This document shows positions 30,901 to 42,479 of a stretch of DNA of 64,000 nt, piece by piece. A program made the translations under genes and the position numbers. The stretch spans positions 65,390,756 through 65,454,755 of the forward strand of contig CM060731.1 in assembly GCA_030704615.1 (NCBI GenBank), given 5' to 3'. How positions within the stretch are numbered: the stretch's first letter is position 1; each line of letters starts with the position of its first letter. Under the pieces are notes generated by a model that saw only the letters and a program-made list of their open reading frames with translations, searched no databases and was not told where the DNA came from. The DNA is from Takakia lepidozioides (lineage: Eukaryota > Streptophyta > Takakiopsida > Takakiales > Takakiaceae).

Positions 30901-31780
30901 CAATGTGGTGCTGGTGCTCCCAACACTCAAACAATAAGAAACTATCATGGGCAGTGGCCACTCACAATGGAAGTTGCTTGAAATCTTCTTCTGCTGACCC
31001 AAAATCGTGGTCAGTTTCAATGGCCTGTAACCAAGTATGTCCGAATCCCCTTTCCAACATTAGGTTGGCTAGTTGTAGAGTGCTCCATGAAGCACACCCA
31101 TAGGGATGCTAATGTGTTGGGAGGATTCCAACCTGGACAATTAGCAATTTCAACTGCTGAAGAGACACCAACCAATAATCATCCCTTCATCAATTCCCCG
31201 GACTCTGCCAGCAACCGCATCAACTTGTCACCACTAATTCTAATGTCAGACCTCGCATCCTCATCCCTTCCGAAGCGGCCAATGTTCGCAGGACATGTGG
31301 TACCCTTCGTAACAATGGATGCCTACAATCACCATGCTGCTTTCATGGGGCCAACCCACCGGACTCCAAAGTGATCGGGGGTAATATTCAAGACAGGTTT
31401 GTTGAGACTCCTGTGCAATCAGGAAGTTGGATGGTTCTCAGTCAGCTAGCGGCAACAGATCTCTTTGATAAATTGTAGTTGTCATGCACATCTGGTTGAA
31501 CCCACTATAGTAAAGTGGGTGTCACTCTTCAACTACCCAAAGTGTGGGTTGGCAGACAGTCACCCTTCATGTAAATAAATGTCAACAATAAATTTCCAAT
31601 GACGGAGAACGCACCTGGACCTTCAGGACCTCTCTTTGGTCTGATAGGACCGTACGTCTGACTGTACAAATGGATGGTAGTACATAAACCAGCAAGATAA
31701 TGGCCCGAACAACCATGATGCAGCCATGATGCAGAACACCTAAGCACGTTGCATGTGCTACAATAAGCTCCCATTTGTGG
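27979..31780. other. Duplicated region without recognised gene
   Basis: Almost 4 kb with only short frames on both strands, several of which differ between the two duplicate copies because of indels. No protein family, RNA gene or mobile element was recognised. It may hold introns and exons of a gene whose exons are too short to identify by eye. Confidence 0.35.
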
Positions 31781-31789
31781 CTTTCCTGG

Positions 31790-34700
31790 GCTTGCCGGGA
31801 ACATCCAGGTTGGAATTAAGCAAAGATTTCCCTTTGAGAAATTCAGTGTCTGTGGCCATTATATTGTTCCCTAGGTAAATGAGGAAGAGATGTTGATGCT
31901 GTTGCCTTTGACTGACCTGCACCGTTCCCATAGCCAACAGGCAACATAAATATCAGGATTCATAAGACTCGAAATGAATGTGAGAACCACAATAAGCACA
32001 CTATGCCTGCTCTTCTCCCCCTTAATTCCCTGCCATCCACCCCTCGTCTGTTACTCTGCAGGTAGCCCTTGAGCTAGATAGTAGTCCGCAGAGTAACAAA
32101 ATAGTAATTTCATCTGGAAAACCCGCAATGGTCTGTACAGGCGTGCCCAAGCAACCTTCTCAGATGGAACACTCCAACCCCAGTAGAGGAATTAAATGGT
32201 CTTTTGAAGCTGTAAACAGACTGAAATCTTCCAAAAATCCATTGTTCACATAATGAATTCAATGTCAGTGATAGTGCTCCTGTTCTCTAAATGGAACATT
32301 GTTTGCATTCTTTCAGCAACCTTTCAGTAGAGGTACACCCCATGGCTTTTGACTGACTAGAAGGGAGTGTTGAGAGGGAAAGAGAAAGAGGAAGATAGAA
32401 TGCCAAGTGGAAGAGATGAAAGAAAGCCGACCTGCTACAGGTAGGGTCCTCCCCAGAACTGTCACAAACCCGCTCAAACTCATACTGCAGACGACCCACA
32501 GCAATCTTGAAGAGCCCACCTGCATCAACTTTGATGCATCAATCTCTATTCACGTATACTCAACAGTCTAACCCAGATAATATTAAGCTGGATGTCAACC
32601 CTGTGCATCAAGCAAGCAAAATTTAGAATATGTCAGTCGAATACATGATACATGAAGCACACAATATATGTATGAATACATAACTGTACTCATGCAAGGA
32701 CAGACTGATTGCACTATTGACAAACAAAGCCCCTGAAGCAAAAACCAAACCAACCTACCAAGTGTGAACAAAGAACATCAGCAACAAAATTGCATATAGC
32801 CAGTAGCATCTCAAATATGACAAGATTGAGACTCTCCAACTGAATAGACACATTCATGTTCCTAGAAAAACATTCTTTAAAAAAGGTCCACACTTCTGCC
32901 AAATTTAGCATAAGCTCTGAACATACAGAAATGATTGACCGCCACACACACATACCTCAGTTGCAAAATGATGGTAGGAACGTGGGCCTATCAGAGTGTA
33001 ATAGGGAGGCAGATGTGGCACCAGATCGTTGGCATGTGTCATTCGAATAGTCCGAGGGACAAGCTCATTGTAATATACTGCAAACACAGAGTTCCCAATT
33101 CGTGGCTGCCCAAATGTGATAATCTCATGTCTTGAACACCATAGTTCGCCTGCAAGGAAGCACTATTGTTTAGGGAGTAGAAGATGACAGAGAGTATTGT
33201 CCCTTCCTTCGACCAGTATCACTACTGATACCAGTTATTTGGCTTAGACCAACAGGTTAGGACCCAGTCAAATCTCTATGAGCCAGGACTTGCTTAAACC
33301 CTTTGTGCCTGCAAAAGTATTTTGTTGAGCAAAGGGACCTGCTTCTCATTTTGGAGCTAGTTCACAATTCAGCAAGCTTGACTGATTGTCTGATGACAAG
33401 AAAGTTTTGAGCCCTTGCAAGCCTGGGATGAGAGGGAGATGACAAACGTACAGCGAGATCAAGTGCACAAAAGGAAGCCATAGCCCCTCCCATTGAGTGG
33501 CCTGTGACCAAGAAGTGGAGCCCATCCCTTTCCTGTTGTATAGCTTGAACAGCAGTGAGTATGCTGTCACGAACTGTGGTGTTGTGATATGCTGAATAGA
33601 ACCCTTGATGTACCTGGCCACAACATAGATCACAAGTCAAGATCATGAATTGCAAGTCGTCATGGAAAACAAGACTGCGGTTGGGGCCACGCCGTACGTT
33701 TGCTAGCTCCATGCCACCCATATGCTCGGTGATTCCCGTTCATAGGGAGTACCTAAAGTCCAATCTGGCTGGGCAGAGACAGGATTTCGGGTTTAGAGAC
33801 TCAGTGTTTGGTGACTAATCAAAACCTTCAATCTGTACAGTCCTAGATGTCAAGTCATACACATTAAAAAGTAATCTGTAGTTTGGATATCATGCCTAAA
33901 AGCTTGTCTGGCATGCAGGAGAGAAGGTGAATAATGCCCTCCATAGCATCAGTGACACCCGGATAATTGAGATCAAGCTGTCTAAAGTACAAGTCCTCAG
34001 CCCAATTCTGCACACTACCAGATATCCCCACCAGTAATCTGCGCGTTAGCCAACTCTCTTCTAAGCATGCAGATCTTTCTGGATACCACTGGACAAGCAT
34101 CTGTTTAACAACATCTCTTAACAATAAAATGTGAAAAAATCATGATTCAGGAGGGGAAAGGGGAGGAAGGAGTAGGAGGGAAGGAACAGAACGAGTGCCA
34201 TATATTTAGTTGTGAACACACACCTAACTGCCACACCTTGAAATCCTCCTCTACAACTATCAACCTGTGACAGAGGGAAGACAAAACTGATCATATCAAC
34301 CACTAACAACAACTGAATGTAGTTTTGCAACTCTTTTGTTCCTAAATTCACCATCATCAAGGGAATACCTGCTTTCTTGGTGCCACGAAATGCTATCACA
34401 ATTGCATTCAAATTCTCCGCCACTCCAACAAAGGCCTGCATTTAACCAGTAATTATCTTTTGGTATTGACCGACCCCTGATCTAAATCACCAAGCTTCTG
34501 TCTGTCTTCCTTTCCCATCCATGTTCCGAAAGACACGTTGTCAGTACTGCTTGCACTCCAGCTCCGTTATTCACATTTATCTTGGTTGGAATATTTGAAT
34601 TGCGATGCACATAGATGAAGTTCCAGCAAGCCTATGCATAAAAATTATAGTGCGTTACTTTCCTACCCGAAGAACAATTCATGCGAAATTTCCCCTCCCA

Positions 34701-36122
34701 ACGAGTTGATCTCTCCTCCATGAGCCAAAGGCAAAACTCGCTGCAAGAGAGGATTAGCAAAGAGTAGCAGTTCAAGCATGCTGTTGCACACCTGGAGGCA
34801 ATGTTGAACATCCACAACAAGAGTATGAATCTTGAATCCCTGCCATAATGTATTAACACAGATCCAACTCCAGATTCATCAATGAACCCTCCGTGGAAAG
34901 TAAGTAGACCTCCTGATGTGTGCAAGTAGGCCCATCCATTTACAAGCTCTTAAACACAGTTCAATCAGCAGCGGAGTATGACCATCATGATATCATGTCC
35001 ATTGACAATCTGATTTTCCTTTTTGCAAATTGTAATTCATTCGTTTGGTCCAGTGAAGAAACAAATACACCCACAGTGTACACAGAATCACAATACTCCC
35101 TTTCATAGTTTCCAACTTTCCCTCCTTCTCATAACTCATAAGCGAAGTTCACTGGACTGGGTAATAGCACAGCATCCCAAGATTTTCCGGTCCACGCCTT
35201 CTCACCCAGCCTTGCGAAGTTTGACAATAAATATGTTCAAACCACAAAATACCATGGCCACAAATGAACCACAAATTGCACACGACAGGCCCACCTTGGT
35301 CAAATCTTCACATCGTGAGCAGCTCCAAGAGAGCAGTGCAAGCTCATCTTCTATGTAGACCTATCCAAAACATTTGCCACTTTGTCAGGAGACACAAACC
35401 ATATCAAAAGATTCCATAATTAGTCGAAAGGAACAATAGCACAAAAAACAGGAATGGGGCCCTTACCGCCGATGCATACTCCACAAGGATGAGAGCCATG
35501 GTTCTATTATACCGACAGCCATTTGACATCTTTGTGACCACTTCCACTTCTGCAGAGTCAAACCATTTCCTACTGGACATTAGTGCTGGGCAAATGTGCA
35601 TTGTATCACCTATGTGTGATAACTATGGGCTGCAGACAGTTTTCCTCCAAACCATACCACTGTCTAAATTGGACATGTATTTCACTTTCTTGTTCCCCTA
35701 CTACAGATCATGTTGGAAGCATAGCCGATCCCTGTGGAAGAACCAAGCCCTATGAGGAAAGCATACTTAAGACATCTGTTTTCAGTGAAGGCAGCCTCTG
35801 ATTGTTAGGTTTACTGCAAGGTCACCAGGCCCAAGTATGGAAATCTGCCTCCCTGGTTATTATGAATGCCCAGCAGACACAACCTGTGCAACTGGACAAG
35901 TTTTCATGGCCTAACTCCTCCATAAATTGGTGTATCTCTCTCCACACGTTGCAGAGTTTGGTTGTGATAATTTTTCAACTAAGGATATCATCATCCCCAT
36001 CAGCTTTTGCAAGAGACAGGAATCCCAGAGAAGAGGAGTCATTAACCTGTCTCGGCATCTGTGTTAGCAGCTGACGAGGCTGGAGCAAGGAGCAGAAGCA
36101 AGATTATTGCTGCCCCAACCAT
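31790..36122 (-). pseudogene. Class 3 (fungal-type) lipase, copy 1
   Basis: Multi-exon gene for a secreted or vacuolar class 3 lipase of plant type (acylglycerol hydrolysis, alpha/beta hydrolase). Exon 1 (36,047-36,122) encodes a signal peptide, MVGAAIILLLLLAPASSAA. Exon 2 (35,467-35,549) encodes YNRTMALILVEYASA and joins in phase. Later exons encode VVDVQHCLQ (near 34,800), AFVGVAENLNAIVIAFRGT (near 34,400), NWAEDLYFRQLDLNYPG (near 33,970), HFLVTGHSMGGAMASFC with the nucleophile Ser (near 33,500), TFGQPRIGNSVF and THANDLVPHLPPYY with the acidic residue (near 33,050), and RLQYEFERVCDSSGEDPTCS (near 32,470). The last exon is altered: after VKGNSI the DHLNYLG segment carrying the expected catalytic His is replaced (near 31,870-31,895). 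Single-base deletions also shift the frame after IAFRG and in the exons near 33,115 and 32,515. Confidence 0.85.
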
Positions 36123-36296
36123 GACTACCCTCCTCACAGCCACCTCCATTCTCCAATCTGTTCTCGCTCACGAATGAGAAGGCGACCAGGCACAAGAGAA
36201 ATTATATGATGAGGCAAGGATAACTGAGACCTGATCCCACAAGCTCTCCTTTTACAGTGGGGCCCAATCACTGATCCCAGAATTCGAATCCCGGAT

Positions 36297-36299
<3 letters not shown>

Positions 36300-36334
<35 letters not shown>
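36300..36334. repeat. (CT)n microsatellite, copy 1
   Basis: Pure CT dinucleotide run of 34-35 bases in the 5' flank of the lipase gene. The duplicate copy has a slightly shorter run at 62,191-62,222. Confidence 0.95.
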
Positions 36335-36337
<3 letters not shown>

Positions 36338-37034
36338 TCTGAAGCACTGGGGTAAACTGGACACAACGAAGTCGTGCCAATCGGATGACCACTGTGCCAC
36401 TTCAGATACGCAGACAGTACAAATCCTTCCTGACGATGTATCCAACTGGTGATCCCTACAACAATTTTCTCTGTGCCCCAATTAAGGTGGAACTACTGAG
36501 CCCAAATAAACACGGAAACTCTTCAGCTCATGCTTCCTCTCCGTGCATAATTTCAACAACCTATATACAGAAAAAGCACACACGCACATACACACTCACC
36601 CTTACCTCATATGCATGCCCAAGCTGAGCATATTCCAAAGAGACGGCGTCTCAAAAGCCACCCCGCCAATTCAGCACAGAAGCCCGCAAAACTTTGCAAC
36701 CACGATGCTTCATGCTCTGCCAATTCTGAACTCACGCCTTCCTACAATCCATCCGCTCTCACATTGCCTACCCATCCCGCTTCCGTGTAGCAGATGCATA
36801 GCGTACGGGCCACAGCGAGTGAGAAGAAAGTAATTGTCGAGGAACGATGGTATCTCGCAGCAGCTGGGCTCTCGCAAATTCTCCACTGTTTCCTCGTCTT
36901 CATGTTCCTGTCGAGCCGACGGAAGCAAAGCTAATTCAGGGGGGAAAGCGTCGATTCTCCATTATGTTTTCCTGTCTATAGATTTAGCTGATAAAGTAAA
37001 TATATAGAGAGCGGTTAGTATATAGGTCTATATG
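36335..37034. other. Intergenic region between lipase and tRNA-Phe
   Basis: Probably contains the promoter and 5' untranslated region of the minus-strand lipase. Short open frames are present (for example 36,543-36,833) and are nearly identical in both copies, but they look like chance frames. An AT-rich stretch (ATAAAGTAAATATATAGAGA) lies about 50 bp upstream of the tRNA. Confidence 0.4.
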
Positions 37035-37108
37035 GCGGGGATAGCTCAGTTGGGAAAGCGTCAGACTGAAGATCTGAAGATCGCGTGTTCGATCCCCACG
37101 CTCGCCCA
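37035..37108 (+). tRNA. tRNA-Phe (GAA), copy 1, damaged 3' half
   Basis: The 5' acceptor, D arm and anticodon arm (CAGACTGAAGATCTG, anticodon GAA) are intact and plant-like. The 3' half differs from the duplicate: two extra C in the T arm (TTCGATCCCCACGC) enlarge the loop, and one G is missing from the acceptor end (CGCCCA instead of CGCCGCA). As written it should not fold normally. It is either a pseudogene or contains sequencing errors. Confidence 0.8.
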
Positions 37109-37867
37109 CGGTATTTTAATACTTTTTTTTGATGTGAACATTCCAATATTCAATGAAGGGGTGTTGCCTGAGAGTCAACTAAGGTGTTCATTGAGTTCGT
37201 AGCAAAGTGCTAGTAGGCTTTCCTTTAAGGGGGAGGCTGGTTTATTGAATTAGGAGGGTATTCCCCATGCAGAGTGCTGCTACCAGGCTTTTCTTTAAGG
37301 GGAGGGCTGTCTTAGAGTCAAGAAAAATAGTGAATGAAATGGGTTGTTTATTGCGGTAGGAGGTTATTGTGTGTGCTAGGTAGTAGTCATTTGTTAAAAA
37401 ATGAGAGGTTGTAATCGTGAGAGTACAATGCTAATCTTTCTTGCTTGGTCTCAGCAAGTGGTCACTGATACAATTTGCCACACTTCTTGATCTGGAATCT
37501 TCACGTCGGTAAATCGCAACAGTCAGAGACAAAGTCTACCTCTCCTCTCTCTCTCTCGTTAGAACTGGAGTTTTGCTGTAAGAGTTGGCTGGTTTCCATG
37601 ACTGCCTCACGTGAAGTTCCCTAAGTTCTCGTCTGATGTATATGGTGGTCCTGTAGAGCGGTTCGAATTTCAAGTGAGTTTGGACCTTTGACTCTTGATT
37701 CTTATGGCGTCGCCAGTTTATGTCCCGGATGGAATTTCCACTCCGTCCGTATTTTGTGGCAGTAGGGAAGCAACGAGACCTTTAGAAAGTGAATTCCACT
37801 GTGCTTTTCCACTGAGCGCGAAAGAGAGCGCCAACGCCGGTGAAGGCTGTCATTTGGCTTTTCGGGT
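37109..37867. other. Region downstream of tRNA-Phe
   Basis: The T-run at 37,125-37,131 could stop RNA polymerase III. The rest holds two near-copies of the phrase GGCTTTTCTTTAAGGGGAGGGCTG / GGCTTTCCTTTAAGGGGGAGGCTGG (about 37,218 and 37,292) and no recognised gene. The same layout is seen in copy 2. Confidence 0.4.
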
Positions 37868-38224
37868 GTGCGATCGTATCTAGAGGGCGAGAGAGACAAA
37901 GAGAAGGAAGTGAAAAGTACGATGAGCGGCGTCGCCGCCAGACCTCGGCAAGGCCTGCAGCGCCACCAAGTTAGTGGAGGTGTTGGCAGTAGCGACAGCG
38001 GTAGCAGCGCTAAGCGAGCAAGCGGACGTTGTGCAACAGTGGGCCCCACGCCGGTCAGGCGGCCTCGATCGGCTCGTCCCCCAGCTTGTTCAGCCCCGAC
38101 GCCGTACAGGCAGCCAGCTCCAGCCCTCACCACAACCCCTTTACCGCCTACTCCACCATCCCTGACAATTCGCTCCCCAGAGCAACGAGAGGTGCTGAAC
38201 ACAGCCGCAAACTGCTCCTGCTAG
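37868..38224 (+). CDS. Possible N-terminal exon, Pro/Ser/Arg-rich (118 aa)
   Basis: Frame with a second ATG giving MSGVAARPRQGLQRH; low-complexity, rich in Pro, Ser, Arg and Ala. The start of the same frame is in copy 2 (63,808 onward). It resembles the disordered N-terminus of a regulatory protein or a GC-rich 5' UTR. No family was recognised. Confidence 0.25.
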   Translation: MRSYLEGERDKEKEVKSTMSGVAARPRQGLQRHQVSGGVGSSDSGSSAKRASGRCATVGPTPVRRPRSARPPACSAPTPYRQPAPALTTTPLPPTPPSLTIRSPEQREVLNTAANCSC

Positions 38225-38267
38225 AAGACTTGCTCCTCTTGGAAGACCCCAACGCCAACGTACCCTA

Positions 38268-38403
38268 CCCCTAGCTCACATGTTCCTGATGCGCACCAGA
38301 GTCCAAGCTCCAGACACCAAGTTCAAGAAGAGTCGTCCTCTTCACAACGGTCTTCTCCACCGCTGATTCCAGGTTCTTCCATTGGCGCCCCACCGACCGA
38401 ACG
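38268..38403. repeat. Inverted repeat arm (about 135 bp), left
   Basis: CCCTAGCTCACATGTTCCTG to CGACCGAA is present in reverse complement at 52,776-52,911 with a few differences. The right arm directly abuts the start of duplication copy 2, so the pair marks a rearrangement boundary. Confidence 0.85.
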
Positions 38404-38700
38404 TGAGGGCCTGTGGAATTCCCTTTGCAAGCCGTTGGTGACCAAAAACTAGTGAGTAAGCGAGCGAGCCGGAAAGCGACCAAAGAGTGGGGAGCTGTTC
38501 CGGACTGCCATCTACCAAAGGGAATTCTCCTAGTCCCAATTAGGTGGAGGGTTTAGGGGGAAGCGAAGGGGGACCGTTATGTCCCGGTGAGCAGCCGAAG
38601 CTCCAAGTTGGCCCGGGCGGCCAGGTTGGGGAGTCAGGCGCGCGCATCAAAGCGAGTAACTATGACTTGAAGGGGAGCTTACCGAAGTGAGGTGCGCGAC
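38404..38700. other. GC-rich spacer left of Ty3 copy 2
   Basis: No gene recognised. It contains an inverted pair GAATTCCCTTTG (about 38,417) and CAAAGGGAATTC (about 38,516). The truncated Ty3 copy begins abruptly at 38,701. Confidence 0.35.
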
Positions 38701-39330
38701 AAAGGGGCTGTTTCAGCACCTTGAGGGCCGCCTATGGATGATTACCATGAGTTCAGGCGGGGGCATGAGGTTGAGATCGAGGAGTGGAGGATGTACTGGT
38801 CACCCGACTATGTCTCCATCACTAGGGGCACTAGAGCCACGAGGGCAGTGGCTACACCTTCCGCTGCATCGACAGCTTCAGCAAGTAGCAGTGGGACTAG
38901 TGGGACTGGTGGTACAGTAGCTACGACGTCCACCCAAGCCACTACCGCACCAGCACTAGCACCCGTGCCTGCCTTCAACCCTGTTGTGGAGTTCTTCGAA
39001 GAGTTGAGAGGGAACTACCAAGGGTGAGGACAGAGAAGTTGCGGAGCTTGCAAGAGTTCCAACGAAGCCGACCGAGAGCTTGAGGGAGGCTTTCACTCGC
39101 ATGAGGCGCTTGATAAATGTAACCCAAGGGGTTACGGAAGCTCAGGCAGTCCAATTCTGGTATGGGATATTAGACAAGGAGCTGAGGAGAAGGGTGCGGG
39201 ATGCAACTCTCCTACAAGCGGCCCAACCCACCTTAGCAAATGTTTTTGCTGGCAGAGCGGATAGAGCTCAACATGGTGGAGGAACGAGTGGTCATGGTGG
39301 GATTTGCTAAGGAGACACCACGGGTAGTGG
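38701..39330 (+). pseudogene. gag: gag remnant of Ty3 copy 2
   Basis: Starts inside gag at the segment matching copy 1 residues WKGLFQHLEG, continues with MDDYHEFRRGHEVEIEEWRM and, in another frame, TESLREAFTRMRRLINVTQG, then AVQFWYGILDKELRRRVRDA. A frameshift near 39,250 interrupts the end. Confidence 0.75.
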
Positions 39331-39382
39331 TGCTCCTAGCCAACCACTACCTCAACGTGCTCAAGGCAACAAGGGGGCTCAG

Positions 39383-39781
39383 GTGAAGCTCAGGGAAGGG
39401 CAGAGAGGACCTCAGATGCAGGGGTCTCTCCCTTCATTTGCTGGCCAACAACGGGCGGATGTGGTGTGCTGGACATGTGGAGGACCCCATGTCAAGAAGG
39501 ATTGCCCAGAGGGAGGCAAAGGGCCGGCACATGCACAGCCTGCACAGTTGCAGTGTGGGCATTGTGGCAAGCACGGGCATGGAGAGGCCCAGTGTTATGG
39601 TTTGCATCCTGAGTTGCGCCCAGGCCAGTTCCAAGGGAACAATGGTGGCCGGGGGCGAGGTGGAGCAGCCCAGAGAGGACGAGGTGGCAGCCACGAGGCA
39701 GGCCAAGGGCAAGCTCAACATGGCCAAGGACGCGGAGGTCAGGGGTTGACCAAGGCATGGCCAACCGGCTTCAGCAGCTAG
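39383..39781 (+). pseudogene. Nucleocapsid with two CCHC zinc knuckles, copy 2
   Basis: Two retroviral-type zinc knuckles, CWTCGGPHVKKDC and CGHCGKHGHGEAQC, followed by an Arg/Gly-rich stretch. This shows the ancestral nucleocapsid; in copy 1 the first knuckle is lost. It would bind element RNA. Confidence 0.85.
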
Positions 39782-40410
39782 AGCAGAGGCTCGCTGCCAT
39801 GGCTACAACTCAGGTGGTACCGGCTCTAAGGCCGGATGGTCCACCTCCTGCTCCTGAGGGAGGAGATATGGGAGGCATGGGATTCATGTGTGGAGCAGCA
39901 CTACCACTAGTGCAGGTGGAGTCTGCTGCAGCCGTGACTCGAGGAGCAGCACGAGTTCCTGAGCCACAGGTGCAGAGGTGGAGTTGGATCCACAGCGTGG
40001 GGAGGCAAGCCGTCAGGCTAGGCTTCCTCAGTCATTCACATTGGCGGAGACAGTGTCGACGCCATCCATGGCACCTAGTTCTCGCCCGACTGTTACCGAG
40101 GCGGAGGTTACTATGCCATTGGGGAGAGCTACACGGGTAGCACACTACCTAGTGTTGCCAAGGCTACGGCAGCTAGTGTGCTGCTAGGAGCGGCCACATC
40201 TGTGTGCCAGGCTCCATTGTTCTCGGCTACCATGATTGCGACGCCGGGGGTAAGACCAGCTGAGGTGTTCAGGCTGGCAGCTACACTCTGTGAGAGTGGG
40301 GAGGTTACTTCATCTTCTGCGGAGATAGTGGGAGGTGTAGTGCCGGAGGGATCCTCGGATTTGAGGGTCAAGACTGCACGGCGGCGCCATGGCAAGCTGC
40401 AGCTGCCAGG

Positions 40411-41020
40411 TTGATGGAGCTGCCAGCTAGGCCAGCCATTGAGCGCGCCATGGTGACACCTGGAGTTGTCATGTTAGACAAACCAGGATGCATTTTCTGT
40501 TTGAGTGGACCGGCAGGCAAGAGGTACCGGCCACTGCGGGTCTTGTTGGACTCGGGAGCTCAGCCATTGATGCTGGGCAGAGCTGCTATTGCAGGCTTGG
40601 GCCTCACGGAGGCGGATATGGAGCCTTGTCCTTTCCAGATACAGACGTCTCTGGGAGGATCGGAGCAGGCTCGGGGCATGACACGGCGTGAGTTGGCTAT
40701 CAGACTACGGCCGGATCACCCTACAGATGGCTCAGTGATGCGAGCCAAGGCCATTGTGACAGACGCGGTCTCATACGATGTCCTGGTTGGTGGGGCAGTG
40801 TTGTACCCCATGGGCTTCACCCTGGATTTTTGGGAGGAGTCAGCTTCCTATAGGCCTGCATGGCAGTCAGGGGAGGGCCGGCGTGTGCAGCTCCCTGTGA
40901 CGTTCATAGGAGGAGTTGCGGTTGCCCAGCGAGGCAAGATGCCGACACTAGCAGCATTCACAGCGGCAGTGAGTTGGCCTAGAGAGTTGCTTGAGGGCAA
41001 CGCTCATTCAGAGGATGTGC
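40411..41020 (+). pseudogene. pro: Aspartic protease region, copy 2
   Basis: Same protease as in copy 1: LLDSGAQPLMLGRAAIAGLG (catalytic DSG) and SYDVLVGGAVLYPMGF. The frame shifts near 41,020, before the methyltransferase. Confidence 0.8.
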
Positions 41021-41239
41021 ACCTCCGGGAGAGCAGGATGACATGTATGGTATGGCGGAGTTGCCTACCATGGTTGCTCAGACTCCATTGTGGGGCACGA
41101 GCAAGGATTTGCAGCGGGATGCTGATCGACGGTGCAACAAGCCTGGGTGGAGGCTTTTGTACCGTCAGGAGAGGAGGAGAGTGCGGGGATTGCACCAGGA
41201 CCACCTCAATTGTCTCCATTGGACACCACACCTATTGTG

Positions 41240-42398
41240 TGGCAGTATCCGGATGAAGGCATTTGTCTTCTGGACTTGTTTGGCGGGATCAGCACCGGAT
41301 TGGCTGCTGTGTTACAGGCAGGTGTACGAGTTCGGCGTTACCTGTATGTGGAGAGGGATGAGACTGCACGACGCGTTTCACTTCGCCATGCTCAGTTGGT
41401 GCAGCGGTACCCTGAGTTGTTGTCGGTGTCTGCAATTCGTGGATATCAGCAGGCCTTGCCAGCAGACATTTCGTTGCTGGGGGCGCAGGATTTTGGAGCG
41501 GGTTGGCTCCATTGATCTGGTAGTGGCAGGTTGGCCCTGCCAAGGGCATTCATCAGCCGGGCATGGCAATGGATTGCGAGACTCGAGGTCGGGTCTGTTT
41601 TGGGAGATGGTGCGGGTTTTGCGCCACTTGCAGCTTCATCAAGCTGTATCTCCAGCATACATCTTGGAGAATGTGCCACTGATGGGCGATTCTCGGGCCA
41701 GGGTGATGGCCAGTGTGCATCAAGTCCGGTCGTGGCTTGGGTCAGCAGTGTTGCTAGATGCAGCTACAGTGGGGTCACGGGCTCATCGTCCACGGCTATG
41801 GTGGACTAACTTGATGCCACCCGCACTGCTCAAGCGTGCATTTGATGGGGTGCAGCGGCCAGCACATCTCACAGTGGATAACATTCTGGACACAGGGAGG
41901 CAGTCTCACGTGTGAGACACGATGACCGTTCGCCTTTGGCAGTGGAGGGGTTGAGCACACCATGTGCTTTCCAGGATCGATAGTGGACCTGGCCTCCTGT
42001 GGGATGCTCAGTTGCAGCAGTTAGTGGAGCCTAATGCTGACGAGCGTGAGCGGGCAATGGGTTTTACCACTGGTACCACGGCGGTGTCGTCTCTTTCTGA
42101 GGCATCACGTCGTCAAGTGTTGGGGCAAGCAATGGATCTCAATTGCTTGACCTGGATTATCAGCTTGGCTCTGGCTGAGCAACGCAGAGTGCGGAGTACA
42201 CTTCCCTCAATGGTCTCTCTGCCTACCGAGACGGTACAGGCAGTGAGTGGGGGCGAGCATGTGAGGACCACGGGGTGCATGCATCCATGGCACACGTGGG
42301 AGGTGCTCGAGGTTCAGAGGGAGTTGGCAGCCAAGGCGGCTGTGATGGATGAGGTTGGGGATTCTTCTCGGTTGAGGAGGTCCTCAAGGATGAGATGA
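41240..42398 (+). pseudogene. DNMT3-like cytosine-5 DNA methyltransferase, copy 2
   Basis: Second copy of the embedded methyltransferase. Motif I reads LLDLFGGISTGLAAVLQAG (Ser for Gly compared with copy 1). The codon matching the copy 1 nonsense is CAG here. PCQGHS is at about 41,535, LENVPLMGD at about 41,670, SRAHRPRLWWTNL at about 41,780, and RRQVLGQAMDLN near 42,110. A one-base insertion near 41,490, a one-base loss near 41,910 and a replaced segment at about 41,945-41,982 break the frame. Conservation of all motifs in two separate copies argues that the domain belongs to the element and is not a one-off insertion. Confidence 0.86.
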
Positions 42399-42479
42399 TG
42401 GGGCAGGATGAGGCCTTGTCATTGACTGAGCAGGCAGGGAGTACTGCTCAAGAGGTTGCAACATAGCAACCACTGGACG

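Larger units (their letters stand above)
27479..38114. repeat. Segmental duplication, copy 1
   Basis: Direct repeat of 52912-64000, aligned by eye over its whole length. Differences are mostly single-base indels, with a few larger events: divergent sequence at 27,690-27,743; lack of about 268 bp present at 55,205-55,472; a replaced segment at about 31,867-31,898; an extra segment near 35,880-35,925. It contains the 3' tail of the LINE, a lipase gene, and a tRNA-Phe. The similarity may extend past 38114, because copy 2 is cut by the window end. Confidence 0.9.

Noticed and set aside
31529-31804. 91-residue minus-strand frame present in both duplicate copies (also 57,442-57,717)
   Set aside because: It overlaps the 3' end of the lipase gene in another frame and has no recognisable domain; taken as lipase 3' UTR.
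36543-36833. 96-residue frame conserved in both duplicate copies (also 62,432-62,722)
   Set aside because: The copies are nearly identical at DNA level everywhere, so conservation says nothing; composition is low-complexity and no family fits. Likely lipase 5' flank.
38654-38667. GAGTAACTATGACT resembles the conserved 28S rRNA segment at the R2 retrotransposon target
   Set aside because: Only about 14 bases match, the neighbouring sequence is not rRNA, and no R2-type protein is adjacent.
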